Positions 46,624 to 53,597 of a stretch of 64,000 nucleotides of DNA are shown here, piece by piece. The notes below the pieces were generated by a model. The model was not told the origin of the DNA, searched no databases, and saw nothing but the letters and a program-made list of their open reading frames with translations. Position 1 is the stretch's first letter. Each line of letters begins with the position of its first letter. The position numbers were made by a program, and so were the translations under genes. The stretch comes from Terripilifer ovatus (GTDB lineage: Bacteria; Pseudomonadota; Alphaproteobacteria; Rhizobiales; Beijerinckiaceae): NCBI GenBank assembly GCA_029222685.1, contig JARHVB010000020.1, forward strand, positions 1 to 64,000, given 5' to 3'.

Positions 46624-46740
46624 CTTCACGTCAGACCGAGCCGAAAATGGCGGTTATCGAGAACCGGAGCGCAGCGTACGTTTGTACGTGAGCACCGGAA
46701 GCGCAGAGAACCACCATTTGCAGGCCGGTCTCACGTGAAG
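46624..46740. repeat. 117-bp imperfect palindrome (CTTCACGTCAGACCG type)
   Basis: The ends are CTTCACGT...AGACC and GGTCT...CACGTGAAG. Inner arms are AATGGCGGTT.TCGAGAACCGG and CCGG..GCGCAGAGAACCACCATTT, around a centre GTACGTTTGTACGTG. It lies between the small membrane gene and ilvN, which converge here, so it may also stop transcription from both sides. It is a single copy in the window, and its general form matches mosaic elements that I associate with Hyphomicrobiales genomes. Confidence 0.82.
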
Positions 46741-46750
46741 ATCAGCGCAT

Positions 46751-47299
46751 CTAACCCGCTTCCGCGCCGCGCGTGATGGCGGCCACGCCCGTGCGCGCCA
46801 GCTCAACGAGGCCGAGCGGCCGCATGATATCGAGAAAATCGTCGATCTTGGACGGCGCGCCGGTCAGCTCGAAGATGAAGCTTTCCGTCGTCGCATCGAC
46901 CACCTTGGCCTTGAAGGCTTCCGCCAGGCGCAAAGCCTCGACCCGCATCTCGCCCTTGCCGCGCACTTTGATCATCGCCAGCTCACGCTCGATGCTGCGG
47001 CCGCGCAGGGTCAGGTCTGTCACCTTGTGGATGGGCACGATGCGTTCGAGCTGATGGCCGATCTGCTCGATCGCCTCCGGCGTGCCGGTGGTGACGATGG
47101 TAATGCGCGACCAATGCTCCGCATGCGCCACTTCTGCAACCGTGAGACTCTCGATATTGTAGCCGCGGCCCGAGAACAGCCCGACGACTCTGGCGAGAAC
47201 CCCCGGTTCATTGTCGACAAGCACCGACAGCGTATGGCGTTCGACATTCGATTTGCCGGTGGCGGACGAATAGGGAGACAGCGAGGCGGGAGCGTTCAT
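46751..47299 (-). CDS. ilvN: Acetolactate synthase small (regulatory) subunit
   Basis: Regulatory subunit of AHAS, 182 aa. The N-terminal ACT domain reads HTLSVLVDNEPGVLARVVGLFSGRGYNIESLTV and mediates valine feedback inhibition and activation of IlvB. The C-terminal domain has MIKVRGKGEMRVEALRLAEAFKAKVVD and FELTGAPSKIDDFLDIMRPLG. The symbol ilvN or ilvH would both fit. It lies 317 bp downstream of ilvB, and that gap holds the second copy of a palindromic repeat. Confidence 0.95.
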   Translation of the reverse strand: MNAPASLSPYSSATGKSNVERHTLSVLVDNEPGVLARVVGLFSGRGYNIESLTVAEVAHAEHWSRITIVTTGTPEAIEQIGHQLERIVPIHKVTDLTLRGRSIERELAMIKVRGKGEMRVEALRLAEAFKAKVVDATTESFIFELTGAPSKIDDFLDIMRPLGLVELARTGVAAITRGAEAG

Positions 47300-47360
47300 A
47301 GTTTGATATCCTTAGAGTATGGCCGAAAAATAATGCCCGTTGGGCTTTCCATTCCTATCT

Positions 47361-47567
47361 AAAGCCCTCATCCTGAGGAGCACGCGCAGCGTGCGTCTCG
47401 AAGGACGGGGGCGTCACGCCGCAGTCGATGCCACAGCCGTCCACGACGTATTTAACTGCCTAAATTGATACATCGATGTACATCACGGCACGCTTATTGA
47501 TCGTTCTTGCCTGTCGCCCTCGTCCTTCGAGACGCGCCTTTCAGGCGCTCCTCAGGATGAGGGCTTC
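47361..47567. repeat. Imperfect palindromic element, copy 2 (AGCCCTCATCCTGAGGAGC type)
   Basis: AAAGCCCTCATCCTGAGGAG, GCACGCGCAGCGTGC and GTCTCGAAGGACG form the left arm. CGTCCTTCGAGAC, GCGCCTTTCAGGCGC and CTCAGGATGAGGGCTT form the right arm. The spacer is about 100 bp and more AT-rich. It fills most of the 317-bp ilvB-ilvN gap, so it is transcribed within the ilvBN message if the two genes are an operon. The rest of the gap (47300-47360 and 47568-47616) has no visible gene. Confidence 0.9.
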
Positions 47568-47616
47568 TGCTGGAAAACCTTGAAAGAGGACGCTCACAAG
47601 GTTGAAGCCTATTATT

Positions 47617-49377
47617 TCAGACGAGCATCCTGCCCTTCTCGTCGATGACCGAGCCCATGTCGTCGGCGAAATCGGGCATGATCATCTCGTTATGGGCCTT
47701 GCCCGACGGGATCATCGGCAGGCAGTTCTCTTCCTTGTCGACGAGGCAATCGAAGATCACCGCATGCGGCGTATCGATCATCTCGCGGATGGCGTCGTCG
47801 AGCTTTGCCGGATCGTCGCAGCGAATGCCGCGGGCGCCGTAGGCATCCGCCAGCTTGACGAAGTCCGGCAGCGCCGCCGAATAGCTCTCCGAGTAACGGC
47901 CGCCGTGCAGCAGCTCCTGCCACTGGCGCACCATGCCCATATATTCATTGTTCAGGATGAAGATCTTGACCGGCAGGCGATATTGCGCGGCCGTCGACAT
48001 TTCCTGAATGTTCATCAGGATCGAGGCCTCGCCGGCAATGTCGATGACCAGCGCATCGGGATGCGCCATCTGCACACCGACGGCCGCCGGCAGGCCATAG
48101 CCCATGGTGCCGAGGCCGCCCGACGTCATCCAGCGGTTCGGCTCATCGAAATGGAAGTGCTGCGCCGCCCACATCTGATGCTGGCCGACCTCCGTCGTGA
48201 CGTAGGTGTCGCGGCCCTTGGTCAGTTCGTACAAACGCTGGATCGCATATTGCGGCTTGATGACCGACTTCGACGTGCGAAACGCCAGCGACTTGCGCTC
48301 GCGCCACAGGTCGATCTGCTTCCACCAGTCGCCGAGCGCAGCGGTGTCGGCCTTCATCTTTTCCGACTTCCACAGGCGCACGACATCTTCGAGCACATAG
48401 GCGCAATCACCGATGATGCCGAGATCGACCTTGACGTTCTTGTTGATCGACGAGGCGTCGATATCGATGTGAATGCGCTTCGAGCCTGGTGAGAACGCGT
48501 CCAGCCGGCCGGTGATGCGGTCGTCGAACCGCGCGCCGACGCAGATCATCAGATCGCAGTCGTGCATGGCATTGTTGGCCTCGTAGGTGCCGTGCATGCC
48601 CAGCATGCCGAGCCAGTTCTTGCCCGACGCCGGATAGGCGCCCAGACCCATCAGGGTCGAGGTGATCGGGAAATTCGTCAGCTTGACGAGTTCGCGCAGC
48701 AGCTCCGATGCCTTCGGCCCGGCATTGATGACGCCGCCGCCGGTGTAGAACACCGGCCGCTTGGCCTGCTTCATCATCTCCAGCATGGCAGTGATCTTGT
48801 CGCCATCGCCCTTCAGCTTCGGCTGATAGGTCTTGTGCTGGATGTTGGGCTGGAACGCATAGGTGCCCAGCGCGAACTGAACATCCTTCGGCAGATCGAC
48901 GACGACCGGGCCCGGCCGGCCGGACCGTGCGACATAGAAGGCCTCGTGCAGGATGCGCGGCAGATCCTCGATCGAGCGGACGAGGTAATTGTGCTTGGTG
49001 CAATGGCGGGTGATGCCGACCGTATCCGCCTCCTGGAAGGCGTCCGAGCCGATGAGATGGGTCGGCACCTGGCCGGTCAGACAGACCAGCGGAATAGAGT
49101 CCATCAAGGCGTCGGTGAGGCCGGTGACCGCATTGGTCGCGCCGGGGCCGGACGTCACCAGCAGAACGCCGACCTTGCCGGTCGAGCGGGCATAGCCTTC
49201 CGCCGCATGGGCGGCGCCCTGCTCGTGGCGGACCAGAACATGCTTGACGAAGTTCTGGTGGAACATGGCGTCATAGATCGGAAGCACCGCGCCGCCGGGA
49301 TATCCGAAGACTGTATCGACGCCCTGATCCTTCAGGGCTTCGATCACCATTTCCGCACCGGTCATTTGCTTAGACAT
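47617..49377 (-). CDS. ilvB: Acetolactate synthase large (catalytic) subunit
   Basis: ThDP-dependent enzyme of 586 aa that makes acetolactate from pyruvate. The N-terminal ThDP part has VFGYPGGAVLPIYDAMF and VRHEQGAAHAAEGYARS with the catalytic Glu. The FAD-binding middle domain has GRPGPVVVDLPKDVQF and LGMLGMHGTYEANNAMHDCDL. The C-terminal domain has TEVGQHQMWAAQHF and FILNNEYMGMVRQW. The metal motif reads DIAGEASILMN, with Glu450 where Asp is usual. I start at 49377 (MSKQMTG) with GGAG upstream; the frame is open to 49446 within the leader RNA. Confidence 0.95.
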   Translation of the reverse strand: MSKQMTGAEMVIEALKDQGVDTVFGYPGGAVLPIYDAMFHQNFVKHVLVRHEQGAAHAAEGYARSTGKVGVLLVTSGPGATNAVTGLTDALMDSIPLVCLTGQVPTHLIGSDAFQEADTVGITRHCTKHNYLVRSIEDLPRILHEAFYVARSGRPGPVVVDLPKDVQFALGTYAFQPNIQHKTYQPKLKGDGDKITAMLEMMKQAKRPVFYTGGGVINAGPKASELLRELVKLTNFPITSTLMGLGAYPASGKNWLGMLGMHGTYEANNAMHDCDLMICVGARFDDRITGRLDAFSPGSKRIHIDIDASSINKNVKVDLGIIGDCAYVLEDVVRLWKSEKMKADTAALGDWWKQIDLWRERKSLAFRTSKSVIKPQYAIQRLYELTKGRDTYVTTEVGQHQMWAAQHFHFDEPNRWMTSGGLGTMGYGLPAAVGVQMAHPDALVIDIAGEASILMNIQEMSTAAQYRLPVKIFILNNEYMGMVRQWQELLHGGRYSESYSAALPDFVKLADAYGARGIRCDDPAKLDDAIREMIDTPHAVIFDCLVDKEENCLPMIPSGKAHNEMIMPDFADDMGSVIDEKGRMLV

Positions 49378-49444
49378 GGAACACTCCGACGGCTTGAACT
49401 GTTTTACGAGGCGTTTTTCTTGAATGCTCAGGAATTTAGACAAC

Positions 49445-49467
49445 AAAAAAGGCCCTCGAGGGGCCTT
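49445..49467 (-). terminator. Attenuator terminator hairpin upstream of ilvB
   Basis: On the minus strand AAGGCCC (49467-49461) pairs with GGGCCTT (49455-49449) and is followed by a run of T. It lies about 70 bases before the ilvB ATG and directly after the leader peptide, where a terminator would block ilvB unless it is bypassed. A second stem just upstream, CAGCGCCAG (49523-49515) with CTGGCGCTG (49481-49473), begins within the leader reading frame. Confidence 0.8.
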
Positions 49468-49497
49468 CGGGACAGCGCCAGTTGCAGGATGCGGGGG

Positions 49498-49551
49498 CTA
49501 TCCCCGTCCCGTGTCTGGCGCTGCGAATACTACAATAAGCTTACGGGCCAC
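49498..49551 (-). CDS. ilvB leader peptide (17 aa)
   Basis: Short open frame on the minus strand: GTG start at 49551, stop TAG at 49498-49500, encoding MARKLIVVFAAPDTGRG. TTAGGAG lies eight bases before the GTG. The consecutive codons Leu-Ile-Val-Val (residues 5-8) are exactly the end products controlled by this pathway. A ribosome stalled there would cover the 5' arm of the first hairpin and could prevent the terminator at 49445-49467. The frame remains open upstream to 49809, but that part has no family resemblance. The arrangement equals classical leader-peptide attenuation; function is inferred. Confidence 0.75.
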   Translation of the reverse strand: MARKLIVVFAAPDTGRG

Positions 49552-49576
49552 GATGGCGCTCCTAATGAAGGCGCTA

Positions 49577-49605
49577 CTTGTAAACGAGGGACAATCAGAG
49601 GTCAA
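49577..49605 (-). promoter_or_regulatory. Probable sigma-70 promoter of the ilvB leader
   Basis: Minus strand: TTGACC (49605-49600), 17 bases, TACAAG (49582-49577). Transcription would begin near 49570, about eight bases before the leader's Shine-Dalgarno. The close fit of spacing and position supports it. Confidence 0.55.
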
Positions 49606-50027
49606 CGGGATTAGGCCAACTAATCTCGGTGCCCGAATCGCGGCGAAATCCGCCTCATCGTCGATGTAGGGCTGCGCAGCTTCTTCGTCCTCATCATAGA
49701 AGAAGGACACATGCAGAACAGGCACAACATCATCATTATTACATATCCATGCCAACTCTACGATCCTCCCACCTCCGATCCCGCTCAGCGGACGGAACAA
49801 GGAAGCCAAACAGCTTCATAATGTATTACTTATATATATGATATTACTATTATTTTTACGATTAAATAAATCGAGACGCCTCACCCCGTCCGCCGAATAG
49901 GATTGGATACAGGCGACACATCATATGATAAAATCAAACTACTCATGTAATGAGATTATATTGGATATATGTATTGAATATTATGCTGACTATTCAGTGC
50001 AATTTTCAGATGCACTCATAATTCATG
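49606..50027. other. AT-rich gap between the ilvB leader and the three-gene island
   Basis: About 420 bases with no gene I can support. From about 49800 to 50027 the DNA is extremely AT-rich for this genome, with runs like TTATATATATGATATTAC. It contains no tRNA, integrase or transposon remnant that I can see. It probably marks the left border of foreign DNA and carries upstream promoter elements for the gene at 50078. Confidence 0.55.
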
Positions 50028-50064
50028 TTGTGTTTTATGAGGACATTGCTAGAATACGATTCTA
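50028..50064 (+). promoter_or_regulatory. Promoter with overlapping palindromic operator for the three-gene island
   Basis: TTGTGT (50028-50033), 16 bases, TAGAAT (50050-50055) form a sigma-70-like promoter. The -10 element is one half of a perfect palindrome TAGAAT-ACG-ATTCTA (50050-50064), and AAGGAG follows immediately. Such a site could bind a dimeric repressor, perhaps one of the winged-helix-like products of the operon. The palindrome is seen directly; the regulatory role is inference. Confidence 0.5.
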
Positions 50065-50077
50065 AGGAGTCAGCGAC

Positions 50078-50599
50078 ATGCCTGAGATTGATGAGATCGA
50101 CGCGATGAAACAGATCGCCGAATTGATGGAAAAGCTCGACGAAAGTGCGCGCATCCGAGCGCTCGATTGGGTGATGAGCAAATATGGACTGGCTAGGCCA
50201 ATGGCGGCTCGAATCTCTCCGTCCAATTCAACTGCCGATGGCCCGCACAGCAACTCATCAGGTACTTATGATTCCTTCGCGGAATTATTCGATGCGGCAC
50301 AGCCAGCGGGTGATCGCGACAAAGCCCTCGTCGCGGCCTTTTGGACACAGGTCTGCATGAACGCCGAAAGCTTTCCGTCTCAAATGCTCAACGATCAATT
50401 GAAAGACTTAGGACATCGAATCAGCAATATCACCGATGCTCTCACCAGACTTAAAATTGAGAAGCCTGCACTTGTCCTTCAGTTAAAAAAGAGCGGAACT
50501 ACGAAACAGGCTCGAAAGACCTACAAGCTGACGCAGGAAGGCATACGCCGCGTGAATACGATGATTGCAGCTAATTCCGACTCAGAAACATTATCGTGA
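50078..50599 (+). CDS. Unknown protein 1 of the AT-rich three-gene island, winged-helix-like module
   Basis: A 173-aa protein. Residues 5-38 are a charged helix (EIDAMKQIAELMEKLDESAR, then IRALDWVMSKYG). A polar Ser/Asn linker follows. Residues 66-162 form a compact module with FAELFDAAQPAGDRDKALVA, LNDQLKDLGHRISNITDAL, ALVLQLKKSG and YKLTQEGIRRVN, the pattern of a winged-helix DNA-binding fold with an LT-x-x-G strand near the end. AAGGAG lies eight bases before the ATG. The gene is lower in GC than the flanks and 10 bases from the next. No known function; possibly DNA binding or protein-protein assembly. Confidence 0.8.
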   Translation: MPEIDEIDAMKQIAELMEKLDESARIRALDWVMSKYGLARPMAARISPSNSTADGPHSNSSGTYDSFAELFDAAQPAGDRDKALVAAFWTQVCMNAESFPSQMLNDQLKDLGHRISNITDALTRLKIEKPALVLQLKKSGTTKQARKTYKLTQEGIRRVNTMIAANSDSETLS

Positions 50600-50609
50600 A
50601 GAGGGAGCA

Positions 50610-51170
50610 ATGGAAGGATTAAGCAAGCTTCTAATCAACCTCAAAGAAGGTGTCGTGCAAGTCGAAGGCAGCGAAGACTTCGTTCGAGATGTCTATGGTG
50701 ACTTTAAGGAGCACATCTCGAAACCTTTCGCATTGAGCCCAGCCCCAATCACTCAACCTGATCAAGTCGAAAACTGCGAGAAGACCGACACTCAGGTCTC
50801 AAACCCAAAGGCTAAAATGCGCCGAGTAAATACGGCGGGCAAAGCGGCGGAATATAAGCCGAAATTTAACAATGATTTGAATCTGACAGGATTGGCCGAA
50901 TTCTACGATAAAATCGAGCCAACCGGCCACAATGAGAAAATATTGATCTTTGCGGCATTCTTGCGCGACAAGCTTGGAAAAGCGTCTTGCACAGCAGACG
51001 ATATCTTCACTTGCTACTTCACAATGAAGAACAAGACGAAAATTCCAGAGGCTTTTATTCAGGCCTTTCACAATTGTCAGACACGAACGCACTACATCAA
51101 ATACACCTCACCCACCGAAGTCGAAGTTGCAATTCCTGGCGACAATTTTTTGAGCAATAAGACCCGATAG
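50610..51170 (+). CDS. Unknown protein 2 of the AT-rich three-gene island, winged-helix-like module
   Basis: A 186-aa protein. The N-terminus (LSKLLINLKEGVVQVEGSED, then FVRDVYGDFK, residues 4-33) looks like a beta-hairpin and helix. A low-complexity linker leads to a C-terminal module at about 94-182: GLAEFYDKIEPTGHNEKILI, TADDIFTCYFTMKNKTKIPE and KYTSPTEVEVAIPGDNFL. This aligns block by block with residues 66-162 of the upstream protein. GAGGGAGCA precedes the ATG at 50610. It ends 11 bases before the third gene, so all three are one transcript. Function is unknown. Confidence 0.8.
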   Translation: MEGLSKLLINLKEGVVQVEGSEDFVRDVYGDFKEHISKPFALSPAPITQPDQVENCEKTDTQVSNPKAKMRRVNTAGKAAEYKPKFNNDLNLTGLAEFYDKIEPTGHNEKILIFAAFLRDKLGKASCTADDIFTCYFTMKNKTKIPEAFIQAFHNCQTRTHYIKYTSPTEVEVAIPGDNFLSNKTR

Positions 51171-51181
51171 CGGACATCTAA

Positions 51182-51931
51182 GTGAGCTTCACACCAAACC
51201 ATTTTTACGATTCGATAACTGACGTTTCAGACGTCGGCACCCGCGAACTTGTAAGTTTTTTTGTTTATTTCCTAACAGAGAATCAGAACGAAGATGCGGC
51301 CACTGCGGGGATGATCGAAAAGTGTTTCCATGATTGCAACCTAACCCCTCCAGGCCGCATATCTCAATATTTATCCGAAGGTATTTCACGGAAAGAGTAC
51401 GTGAAGCATTACAAAGGATATCGTTTGCAGCGCCACTATCTCGAAAAATTAGCTACACGCCTGAATGCAACAAAACCCAAAATACAATCCTATCCGGAAC
51501 TCCGGAAGTTAGAAGCCCGAGTTACCGGATTGAAGAAGGCTTTTCTCTCAGAAACTATTGATTGCTTTGAAGCCGGCGCGAACAGAGCCACCATAATCAT
51601 GTGTTGGATTCTGGCGCTTGATCACTTATGCGAACATATCTTCGCCAAACACCTTTCTACGTTCAATGCCGAATTAGCGAAAGTTACGGACAAGCGTGTT
51701 AAAGCTTCGCAGATTAGAACTCGAGATGACTTTTCGGATATTCCCGAGAATAAGCTGATAGAGCTAATGCGGAGTTCCGGTGTCATTTCAAATGACGTTC
51801 GAAAAATTCTGGACGAAAAACTTAGTGTCCGCAATTCCTGCGCGCATCCTTCCGGGATTGTCGTGAAGCCCAGCAGGGTCATCGATTTTGTCGATGATTT
51901 AATTGAGAACGTCGTGTTGAAATATAATTAA
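51182..51931 (+). CDS. Unknown protein 3 of the AT-rich island: winged-helix-like module plus HEPN-like domain
   Basis: A 249-aa protein starting with GTG. Residues 5-95 repeat the module of its two neighbours (NHFYDSITDVSDVGTRELVS, MIEKCFHDCNLTPPGRISQY, HYKGYRLQRHYLEKLATRLN). Residues about 105-249 are all helical: LKKAFLSETIDCFEAGANRA, IIMCWILALDHLCEHIFAKH, ISNDVRKILDEKLSV, then RNSCAHPSG. Arg217-Asn218-x3-His222 is an R-x4-H motif in the position expected for HEPN ribonucleases. I infer a possible RNase effector; a HEPN-like scaffold without activity is the alternative. No transmembrane segment is convincing. Confidence 0.8.
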   Translation: MSFTPNHFYDSITDVSDVGTRELVSFFVYFLTENQNEDAATAGMIEKCFHDCNLTPPGRISQYLSEGISRKEYVKHYKGYRLQRHYLEKLATRLNATKPKIQSYPELRKLEARVTGLKKAFLSETIDCFEAGANRATIIMCWILALDHLCEHIFAKHLSTFNAELAKVTDKRVKASQIRTRDDFSDIPENKLIELMRSSGVISNDVRKILDEKLSVRNSCAHPSGIVVKPSRVIDFVDDLIENVVLKYN

Positions 51932-52012
51932 AACTCTCGTCTGTCTTTAAAAAACTAATACTCGAAACTCCGCCTATTCGCGTATAGTCTCACGCCGAGC
52001 GGAGAAAGACTA

Positions 52013-53431
52013 TTGAACATGCATACCTCCACACCTCTCTCGATCCGTCCGCCGCAGACCGAGATCGACGTCGCCACTTCGGCGCTGGCCGGGAAATTCG
52101 GCAACCGCTTCTCGATCAACACCACCGTGCGCGAACAGCACGGCCATACCCTGACCTGGCTTCCTGTGCAGCCGCCAGATGCCGTCGTCTTCCCCCAGTC
52201 GACCGAGGAAGTCGCCGCCATCGTCAAGCTCTGCGCCCAGCATCGCGTTCCCGTCATCCCCTTCGGCACCGGCACGTCGCTGGAAGGCCATGTCAACGCG
52301 CCCTATGGCGGCATCTGCATCGACACATCGCTGATGAAACGCATCGTCGCCATCCATGCGGAAGATCTCGATTGCGTCATCGAGCCCGGCGTTACCCGCA
52401 AGGAGTTGAACGAACATCTGCGCGACACCGGCCTGTTCTTCCCCATAGACCCTGGCGCCGATGCCTCGCTCGGCGGCATGGTGTCGACGCGTGCCTCCGG
52501 CACCAATGCGGTGCGTTATGGGACGATGAAGGACAATGTGCTGTCGCTGACTGTCGTCACGCCCGATGGCGAGATCGTCAAGACGGCGCGGCGCGCCAAA
52601 AAATCATCGGCCGGCTACGATCTGACGCGGCTGTTCGTCGGCGCCGAAGGCACGCTTGGTGTCGTCACCGAAATCACCCTAAAACTTTACGGCATTCCAG
52701 AAGCCATCTCCGCCGGCGTCTGCCCCTTCCCGTCGATCCGCGCCTGCTGCGACGCGACGATCATGACCATCCAGTCCGGCATTCCCATCGCACGCATCGA
52801 ACTGCTCGACGAGTTGACCGTGCGCGCGGTCAATCTGCACTCGAAACTGGAGCTGCCCGAGACGCCGATGCTGCTGGTCGAATTCCACGGCAGCGACACA
52901 AGTGTGAAAGAACAAGCCGAGCGCTTCGGCGAGATCGCTGAAGAATTCGGCGGCGGACCTTTCGCCTGGGCGACCAGGCCCGAGGACCGCTCAAAACTGT
53001 GGCAGGCGCGGCACGATGCCTATTGGGCCGGCTTCACCTTGAGGCCCGGCGCCAAATCCCTTGCGACGGACATCTGCGTGCCGATCTCGCGCCTCGCCGA
53101 CTGCGTCGAGGAGACCCACCGCGATATCGCGGAGTCGCATCTTGTCGGCCCTATCGTCGGCCATGTCGGCGACGGCAATTTCCACGTTACCCTGCTGGTC
53201 GACATGGACGACAAGGCCGAGATCGCGCGCACCGAGAAATTCCTCGAACGCCTGGTGCGGCGTGGGCTCGCGATGGAGGGCACCTGCACCGGCGAACATG
53301 GCGTCGGCCAGGCGAAGATGAAGTATCTGCTGGAGGAACATCCCAAAGCGACGCTTGACATGATGCGCACCGTGAAGCGCGCCATTGATCCGCTGAACAT
53401 CATGAATCCGGGTAAAGTCGTGCAGGTCTAA
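52013..53431 (+). CDS. FAD-binding oxidase, glycolate oxidase/D-lactate dehydrogenase type (GlcD-like)
   Basis: FAD_binding_4/FAD-oxidase_C flavoenzyme of about 472 aa. The FAD domain has VVFPQSTEEVAAIVKLC, VPVIPFGTGTSLEGH and DPGADASLGGMVSTRASGTNAVRYGTMKDNV. The C-terminal half has GHVGDGNFHVTLLVD and GLAMEGTCTGEHGVGQAKMKYL, the substrate and metal region of D-2-hydroxy acid dehydrogenases. GGAG lies eight bases before the TTG at 52013; the ATG at 52019 is the alternative. It restores the normal high GC after the island. The substrate is a D-2-hydroxy acid; which one cannot be read. Confidence 0.92.
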   Translation: MNMHTSTPLSIRPPQTEIDVATSALAGKFGNRFSINTTVREQHGHTLTWLPVQPPDAVVFPQSTEEVAAIVKLCAQHRVPVIPFGTGTSLEGHVNAPYGGICIDTSLMKRIVAIHAEDLDCVIEPGVTRKELNEHLRDTGLFFPIDPGADASLGGMVSTRASGTNAVRYGTMKDNVLSLTVVTPDGEIVKTARRAKKSSAGYDLTRLFVGAEGTLGVVTEITLKLYGIPEAISAGVCPFPSIRACCDATIMTIQSGIPIARIELLDELTVRAVNLHSKLELPETPMLLVEFHGSDTSVKEQAERFGEIAEEFGGGPFAWATRPEDRSKLWQARHDAYWAGFTLRPGAKSLATDICVPISRLADCVEETHRDIAESHLVGPIVGHVGDGNFHVTLLVDMDDKAEIARTEKFLERLVRRGLAMEGTCTGEHGVGQAKMKYLLEEHPKATLDMMRTVKRAIDPLNIMNPGKVVQV

Positions 53432-53439
53432 GCACGCGC

Positions 53440-53510
53440 GAACCCTTCTCCCATTTATGGGAGAAGATGGCCTCTGCGAAGCAGAGGTCGGATGAGGGCT
53501 TCGGCAATGA
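53440..53510. repeat. Short palindromic intergenic element (CTTCTCCCA/TGGGAGAAG)
   Basis: CTTCTCCCA-TTTA-TGGGAGAAG is a perfect 9-bp stem directly followed by CCTCTGCGAAGCAGAGG, a second perfect stem, and TCGGATGAGGG. The same words, rearranged, occur at 54659-54697 (ACCCTCACCCGACCTCTGC...GATGAGG). The element follows the oxidase gene and may stop its transcription, although no T-run is present. Confidence 0.8.
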
Positions 53511-53597
53511 GCTATAAATCCTTGCAAGCCTAAAGCCCCTGCCCCATGATCACCTGAAAGAGCCACCCAACATCGGCTCAAGATCAGGGGAACGGAC

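Noticed and set aside
49498..49809. 103-residue minus-strand frame ending at the ilvB leader
   Set aside because: Only its last 17 codons have a good Shine-Dalgarno and a sensible role as a leader peptide. The probable promoter at 49577-49605 lies inside the frame, so the longer product is unlikely.
49606..52012. The island as a classical integrative element
   Set aside because: I found no integrase, transposase, flanking tRNA or clear direct repeats at its borders. AT-richness alone shows probable transfer, not a specific vehicle.
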